NCBI RefSeq assembly: GCF_000151315.2
Contig: NW_011887300.1
Span: forward strand, 490,329-554,328
Direction: 5' to 3'
Source of the DNA: Capsaspora owczarzaki ATCC 30864
Taxonomy: Eukaryota > Opisthokonta > Filasterea
DNA length: 64,000 nt
Under the pieces are notes generated by a model that was given only the letters and a program-made list of their open reading frames with translations, ran no database searches and had not been told where the DNA came from. How positions within the stretch are numbered: position 1 is the first letter of the stretch; each line of letters opens with the position of its first letter. Shown here one piece after another: positions 59,403 through 64,000 of the stretch. The position numbers and the translations under genes are program-made.

Positions 59403-60952
59403 ATGTCGGCAATGGTCTCCCAAGAAGAGGAGGCGTACAGTGGCGAGGAAGCCATGGGCCCGATGCTCGTGTCTCGACTCGAGGTGAGTCTTGCCATGCT
59501 GTCTTGCACCACCTCCTCTTCCCCCCCCATCACACAAGCAATACAGAAGCGATGCTGGGGTAGCCTCAATCGTGAGGTGACACAGGCAGCCAGCTCGCTT
59601 GCAACAAAACGTCGATGCAAAAAAAAAGAAAAGAAAAAAAAAGCGCGCGAAAATGCGTTTGTTTCAGTTTCAAGCCACTTGGGTTTGTGTCGCTTTGTTT
59701 CGACACAAGCCCGACTCTCGCACCACTCTCCCTGTATCACAAACACACCACTTGCGCGAAGCGAGTCCGTGTGGGATAAAGTGCAACTGGACGACACACA
59801 CACACTCACACGCAAACACTGAACACAATTGCAACAAGTTGCAAGTTTTCCCGCCAAGATTGATTTTGTTTCACTTTTTGACGCTTTTTTCATTTTTTTT
59901 TTCTTCTTTCTTGCAGGTCGCTTGCTTGCTGTCTCTTTCTCTCTCGCTCACTCACACACCCACGCTTCTCCAACCCATGCTCACTCTTGTCGTCCTTGCT
60001 TGCTTGTGGTCTGCAACAGCAACATGGCATCTCGGCGGCAGACACCAAGAAGCTCATGGAGGCGGGCTACAACACTGTCGAGTCGGTCGTCTACACACCG
60101 CGCAAGACCCTGCTGACCGTCAAGGGCATCTCGGAAGCCAAGGCCGACAAAATCATTGGCGAGGCCACCAAGCTGGTGCCCATGGGCTTCACGACCGCGT
60201 CAGAGTTCCACCAGCGGCGCTCCGACTTGGTGACGCTGACCTCTGGCTCCAAGGAGCTCGACAAGCTGCTCCAGGGCGGCTTTGAGACGGGCGCCATCAC
60301 CGAGATCTTTGGCGAGTTCCGTACTGGCAAGACGCAGATCTGTCACACGCTGGCCGTGACGTGCCAGCTGCCGACCAGCCAGGGCGGCGGCGAGGGCAAG
60401 TGTCTGTACATTGACACGGAGGGCACTTTCCGTCCGGAGCGTTTGCTCGCTGCTGCCGAGCGCTACGGTCTGTCGGGCCCCGATGTGCTCGACAACGTGG
60501 CCTATGCGCGTGCCTACAACACTGACCACCAGCTGGCGCTGTTGATGCAAGCCTCCGCCATGATGGCCGAGTCGCGCTACGCGCTGCTGATTGTCGACAG
60601 TGCCACCGCGCTCTACCGAACAGATTACAGTGGCCGTGGTGAGCTGTCTGCTCGTCAGATGCATCTGGCCAAATTCATGCGCTCATTGCTCCGACTCGCC
60701 GACGAGTTTGGCATTGCGGTTGTCGTGACCAACCAAGTCGTCGCCCAGGTCGACGGTGGCGCCATGTTTGCCGCCGATCCCAAAAAGCCCATCGGTGGCA
60801 ACATTATGGCGCACGCCTCGACCACCCGCTTGTATCTGCGCAAGGGTCGTGCCGAGACGCGCATTTGCAAAATCTACGATTCCCCGTCTCTGCCCGAGGC
60901 CGAAGCCGTCTTTGCCATTAACGCCGACGGTATTGGCGACGCCAAGGATTAA
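59403..60952 (+). CDS. RAD51: RAD51 recombinase
   Basis: RAD51 forms the strand-exchange filament on single-stranded DNA in homologous recombination. Exon 1 (59403-59483) encodes [16 protein letters not shown] and ends LVSRLE; after a 536-base intron, exon 2 (60020-60952) continues [20 protein letters not shown]. The total is 337 residues, the usual length. The N-terminal helix-hairpin-helix domain ([20 protein letters not shown]), Walker A ([16 protein letters not shown], about 124) and Walker B ([20 protein letters not shown], about 215), and the L1/L2 DNA loops ([20 protein letters not shown]) are conserved. It lies tail to tail with HUS1, 213 bases apart. Near identity to animal RAD51 makes the call secure. 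Confidence 0.98.
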
Positions 60953-61165
60953 ATGATGTTTGGTTGACGGTCATGATGATGATGATGATGTGTGTGTTTG
61001 CCGTGTTGATTTTCGTTTGTTGGGTTTGCCGACGTTGAACAAACAAAAAATACCAAGTTACTTTTGGAAATTGACTGTCCGCACTTCTTTGGAATGGCTG
61101 AACTCGACAATGAGAGTACTGTACATATTATTAACATGAAGGCAAGACATGACGACATTGGGGAT
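60953..61165. other. Convergent spacer between RAD51 and HUS1
   Basis: 213 bases, with a GAT/GATGAT run near 60975. It holds both 3' UTRs. No gene was seen. Confidence 0.5.
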
Positions 61166-61253
61166 TTAGCAGGGAATGATGGGCAGCCGATAGGTCAAGG
61201 CCACACCGTCGTCAATCAGGAAGAGAATCACAGCTTTGTCTTCGACGATACCT

Positions 61254-61288
<35 letters not shown>

Positions 61289-62767
61289 ATTGCAACGGTT
61301 CAGCACTTGCACACACTGCTGATGACAACTTCCGAATGCACGTACTGCAAATCACATTGGATGCCCCAACTTGGTGGCCATGAAGGAACTGAGCGAAATG
61401 CTTGATTGCGACACGAGCGACGGTGAATTGTTTGGGGTCTGTTGCTTCTTGCTCTGGCTGCAGGCCATCCCCTGACACACCCGATGACAAACAATGCAAA
61501 ACAAAGTCAGATGGAGACCTGCCCCTTGACCAGAGTCTCAAAAACAAAAAAATCAACTCTTGAAAACAAACACTCACGCCACTCGGGATTCTGCAAGTTG
61601 GGAAAGGAGGCGCGGATTTCCAGCATGTCCGAGTCCACTCGAAGCCAAAACGTCTTGTCATTGTTGGCCGCAATGTCGAGGTGGCTGCTGATCGTCTTCA
61701 TGCGCTCGACAACGTTGCGCAGCAGTTTGAGCGACGGCATGTAGATGGACACCTCGGGACGCGGTAAGACGGGCTCTTGGTAGTCGTCAATCAAGGAATG
61801 GTGCAAAATCAGCATGGGAATCTGCTGGCAGAGCAGGCGGGGTCGACTGTTTTGTCCGGGTCGAGTGTTTTGAGGGCGCTGCGCTTTGAGAAAAATGCCA
61901 AAGAAGATGAGCGAGATTCAGCCTGCCAAATGGTCAACAGGAAAAAGATGATGGCACTCACCAGCACGACATCGAGAACCAGGAATGGAGTTTCCTCCTT
62001 GCGGATCATGCGCATGGTCACCGTGTCGGCGTTGTTGGCCGTTTTCAGCGCGCGTTGCAGCAAATCGAGCGAAATGTCGACCAGAATTTCATTGTTCTGG
62101 TGTGTGCTTTGGATTCTGTATGTTTTAAAGATGGATGTCTTTGTTGTGTTGCACAGGAGGTCGATTTGAGGTCAAATGGTGAGACATTGCTTGGGTTGAC
62201 CAACGAACTCTGTATGAACGACGTTGCTCTGCGTACCTGTGTGATGTCCGACCAGACGCGTGCTGCTCGGTCGGTCACATCGCTCTGCAGCACAAAGTGG
62301 AGTTGTGTTGGCGTGAATCGAATCACGCACTTGTGCGAGATTTTGGCCAGCGTGGCGACGATGCCTGTTGAAGGGAGTGCAGAGAGCGAGCGAGCGTCAG
62401 TCAGTCAGTTCAACGGCCAGTCAGTCAGCCGGCGTTGCGCGGCCAACACGTTTGGAGATGTGGCGGTGATGTCGGTTGTGGTAGTAGCTTCGGTCTGCGA
62501 TGCCACGAGAAAGAGGGAACGGCTGGGTGGATTTTGCCGGGAAAACGAAACGAAACGCGCGTTTCAGTTGCTTGCAACGCTCAACCTTCAACCTTCGAGT
62601 CTGTTCCACTGGACTGGCTGAGTTGCATGAGTTCAGAGTGACTCGATCTTGCTACAAGGACATTTGGGTGTGTGCATGTGTGTGTGTGTGTATGTGTGTG
62701 TGGGACGAAACGCACGCTGCAACTTGATGACATTGTCGACAATGTCAATGCTCGCTTTGAATCGCAT
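61166..62767 (-). CDS. HUS1: HUS1 checkpoint clamp subunit
   Basis: HUS1 forms the 9-1-1 clamp with RAD9 and RAD1, which loads at damaged DNA and activates ATR signalling. Exon 1 (62767-62716) encodes MRFKASIDIVDNVIKLQ; exon 2 (62364-62237) encodes RIVATLAKISHKCVIRFTPT; a following exon gives NNEILVDISLDLLQRALKTA; later exons carry YQEPVLPRPEVSIYMPSLKL and the region ending LPIIPC (stop at 61166). These match the PCNA-like halves of HUS1 including the EPVLPxPEVSIYxP linker. A short conserved segment expected between ITQ and NNEI was not placed with confidence, so one small exon may be missing. A 31-base A run (61255-61285) lies in an intron near the 3' end. Confidence 0.9.
61255..61285. repeat. 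Poly-A run in HUS1 intron
   Basis: 31 consecutive A residues on the + strand just upstream of the last HUS1 exon, so the run forms the T-rich tract on the coding strand ahead of the acceptor. Confidence 0.95.
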
Positions 62768-63145
62768 GTGGGAGAAATGGAAGAGGAGTGAAAGCGTTGC
62801 GTTGCGGGAAGTCCACCCGCCATACGAGAATTACAACGACAATTTAGTATCAGGCTGAAGCGGAATGGCGATGGTTGTGGGGTGAAGGCGGCAACTTGAA
62901 AGAGTCCAACTTGAAAGAGTTCAACACAGGTCCAAACACAGCGACCGACTTTGGTGCACTGCCAATCACCTTTTTCCCTCCGTTTGTGTTGCAAGAGCGG
63001 AACGGGATGCGGTGCATTCCACCAGATATGGCCGTGGCTGAAGTGCAGGACTGTAGGTATTGAAGCAGCCCGTCCTGATTTGGGTTTTGTTTTGGGGCTC
63101 GGCTGCTTTTCGCGCTCAGTCGTTCGCTTGCATTGCCATTCCGTC
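62768..63145. other. Divergent promoter region between HUS1 and the LRR gene
   Basis: No gene was seen. An AACTTGAAAGAGTCC-like direct repeat occurs near 62892-62920. Confidence 0.4.
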
Positions 63146-64000
63146 ATGACAGATATTCAAAGCTCTGGCAAAATGCTGCAAGAGGCGAACCAGCCAGCGC
63201 ACCTGTCGTATGAGAACATGACTCGCAGACAGCGTGAGTTGTACGACAAAGTCAAGACGCCTGAATCCGACCATATTTGGTAAGAAAGCGAAGAGGTGAC
63301 ACACGACAACGTGAGCTGATGAAATGGAGGACAGGTTTCTCGACCAACAGATTGGCGATGCTGGAGCCCAGGCGATTTCTGAGGCACTCAAAGTGAACAC
63401 GACGTTGACTCAGTTCGGGTAAAACATCTCACTTTGACTGGTGCATGTGAGTGCGTGATATCAGCAGAGGGCAAACAGAGTGCTCACTGATGGACAGTGT
63501 GGGCACGAATCAGATTGGCGATGCTGGAGCGACTGCAATTGCTGAAGCACTCAAAGTGAATGGGAAGCTGTATTGGGCCGAGTAAGCCACCTCCCTTTGA
63601 CTGGTGCATGAAATTGGATGATCTAGTAGCGTTTTCGGGAATCCATACTGATGGAATGATGGACAGGCTGGAGGATAACCAAATTGGCGATGCGGGAGCC
63701 CAGGCGATTGCCGAGGCACTCAGAGTGAACACGACGCTGAAAGATCTCATGTAAGGCATCTCACTTTTGCTGATGCTTGTGAGTGGATGATTGAGCAGAG
63801 TGTTTTCGAATGATTCCTCATGGAAGGGACGGACAGACTGTACGCGAACCGGATTGGCGATGCGGGAGCTCAGGCGCTTGCCGAGGCACTCAAAGTGAAC
63901 AAGACGCTGACTAGCCTCAGGTGCAGGATCTCGCTTTGACTGAAGCATGTGAGTGGGTAAACCAGCAGAATGTTAAAGAGTGCTCACCGATGATGGAGGG
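63146..64000 (+). CDS. LRR protein with one repeat per exon (incomplete; runs off window)
   Basis: Exon 1 (63146-63279) encodes MTDIQSSGKMLQEANQPAHL and QRELYDKVKTPESDH. Each of the next four exons is 84 bases and encodes exactly one ribonuclease-inhibitor-type LRR: 63335-63418, 63498-63581, 63667-63750 and 63837-63920. The repeat consensus is NQIGDAGAQAIAEALKVN, followed by TTL. All introns are in phase 2, so each exon can be duplicated or skipped without a frameshift. The gene continues beyond 64000 with another intron. Such LRRs resemble those of NLR proteins, but no NACHT or other domain is visible in the window. It is probably a protein-interaction surface whose number of repeats evolves by exon duplication. 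Confidence 0.88.
63335..63920 (+). repeat. Tandem exon-intron repeat unit (about 163-170 bp)
   Basis: Four consecutive units of one 84-bp exon plus a 79-86-bp intron. Introns keep similar sequence, for example TTTGACTGGTGCATG and GAGTG/GATGAT stretches, so the duplication unit includes the intron. Confidence 0.85.

Overview
This window is nuclear DNA from a gene-dense eukaryote: about 25 protein-coding genes in 64 kb, most with short spliceosomal introns (about 60-170 bp, GT-AG, one likely GC-AG), GC-rich third codon positions, long poly-Ala/Gln/Ser/Asp tracts, and many poly-T/poly-A runs between genes. The gene set (anoctamin, AGAP-type ArfGAP, TSPAN13/31-like tetraspanin, penta-EF-hand protein, NDC1, RNF212-like RING protein, RAD51, HUS1, NLR-style LRRs) fits a unicellular relative of animals, such as a filasterean like Capsaspora. 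That assignment is inference; no rRNA, tRNA or mitochondrial marker is present to settle it.

Layout, left to right: an Ala/Ser-rich orphan (+, 1.3-2.3 kb); XPNPEP3-like aminopeptidase (-, 2.7-4.8); a CS-domain plus Sel1-repeat protein with a C-terminal membrane anchor (-, 5.1-7.0); a small orphan (+, 7.3-7.8); a short LRR protein with a C-terminal Cys pair (+, 7.9-9.0); a repeat-bearing orphan (+, 9.7-11.7); AGAP (-, 11.7-16.0); a tetraspanin (+, to 18.4); NDUFA4/COXFA4-like (+, 18.7-19.6); a Ulp1-type SUMO protease (-, 19.9-22.4); a penta-EF-hand protein (+, 22.8-24.4); a large disordered orphan with an RVxF motif (+, 24.7-27.0); NDC1 (-, 27.3-29.7); a Crinkler/RHS-like P-loop NTPase with a nuclease-like C-terminus (-, 30.7-34.0); DHX37 helicase (+, 35.3-40.3); RNF212/ZIP3-like RING protein (-, 40.4-42.2); anoctamin (-, 42.5-46.1); a helical orphan (+, 46.9-48.1); SEC24 (+, 48.4-53.5); orphan family copy A (-, 53.7-54.0); an inositol 5-phosphatase with two predicted membrane segments (+, 54.5-58.3); orphan family copy B (+, 58.6-58.9); RAD51 (+, 59.4-61.0); HUS1 (-, 61.2-62.8); and the start of an LRR gene in which each repeat is one 84-bp exon (+, 63.1 to the window end).

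Most genes are unrelated housekeeping genes. There is a loose theme of genome maintenance (RAD51 and HUS1 tail to tail, an RNF212-like meiotic factor, a SUMO protease) and of membrane signalling (AGAP, anoctamin, 5-phosphatase, tetraspanin). The most unusual items are the Crinkler/RHS-like gene, whose four-exon model closes exactly in frame; the two copies of an unrecognised small-protein family flanking the 5-phosphatase; and the LRR array, in which exon plus intron appears to have been duplicated as a unit. Several gene starts are not secure: tetraspanin exon 1, NDC1 exon 1 and one HUS1 segment were not resolved.
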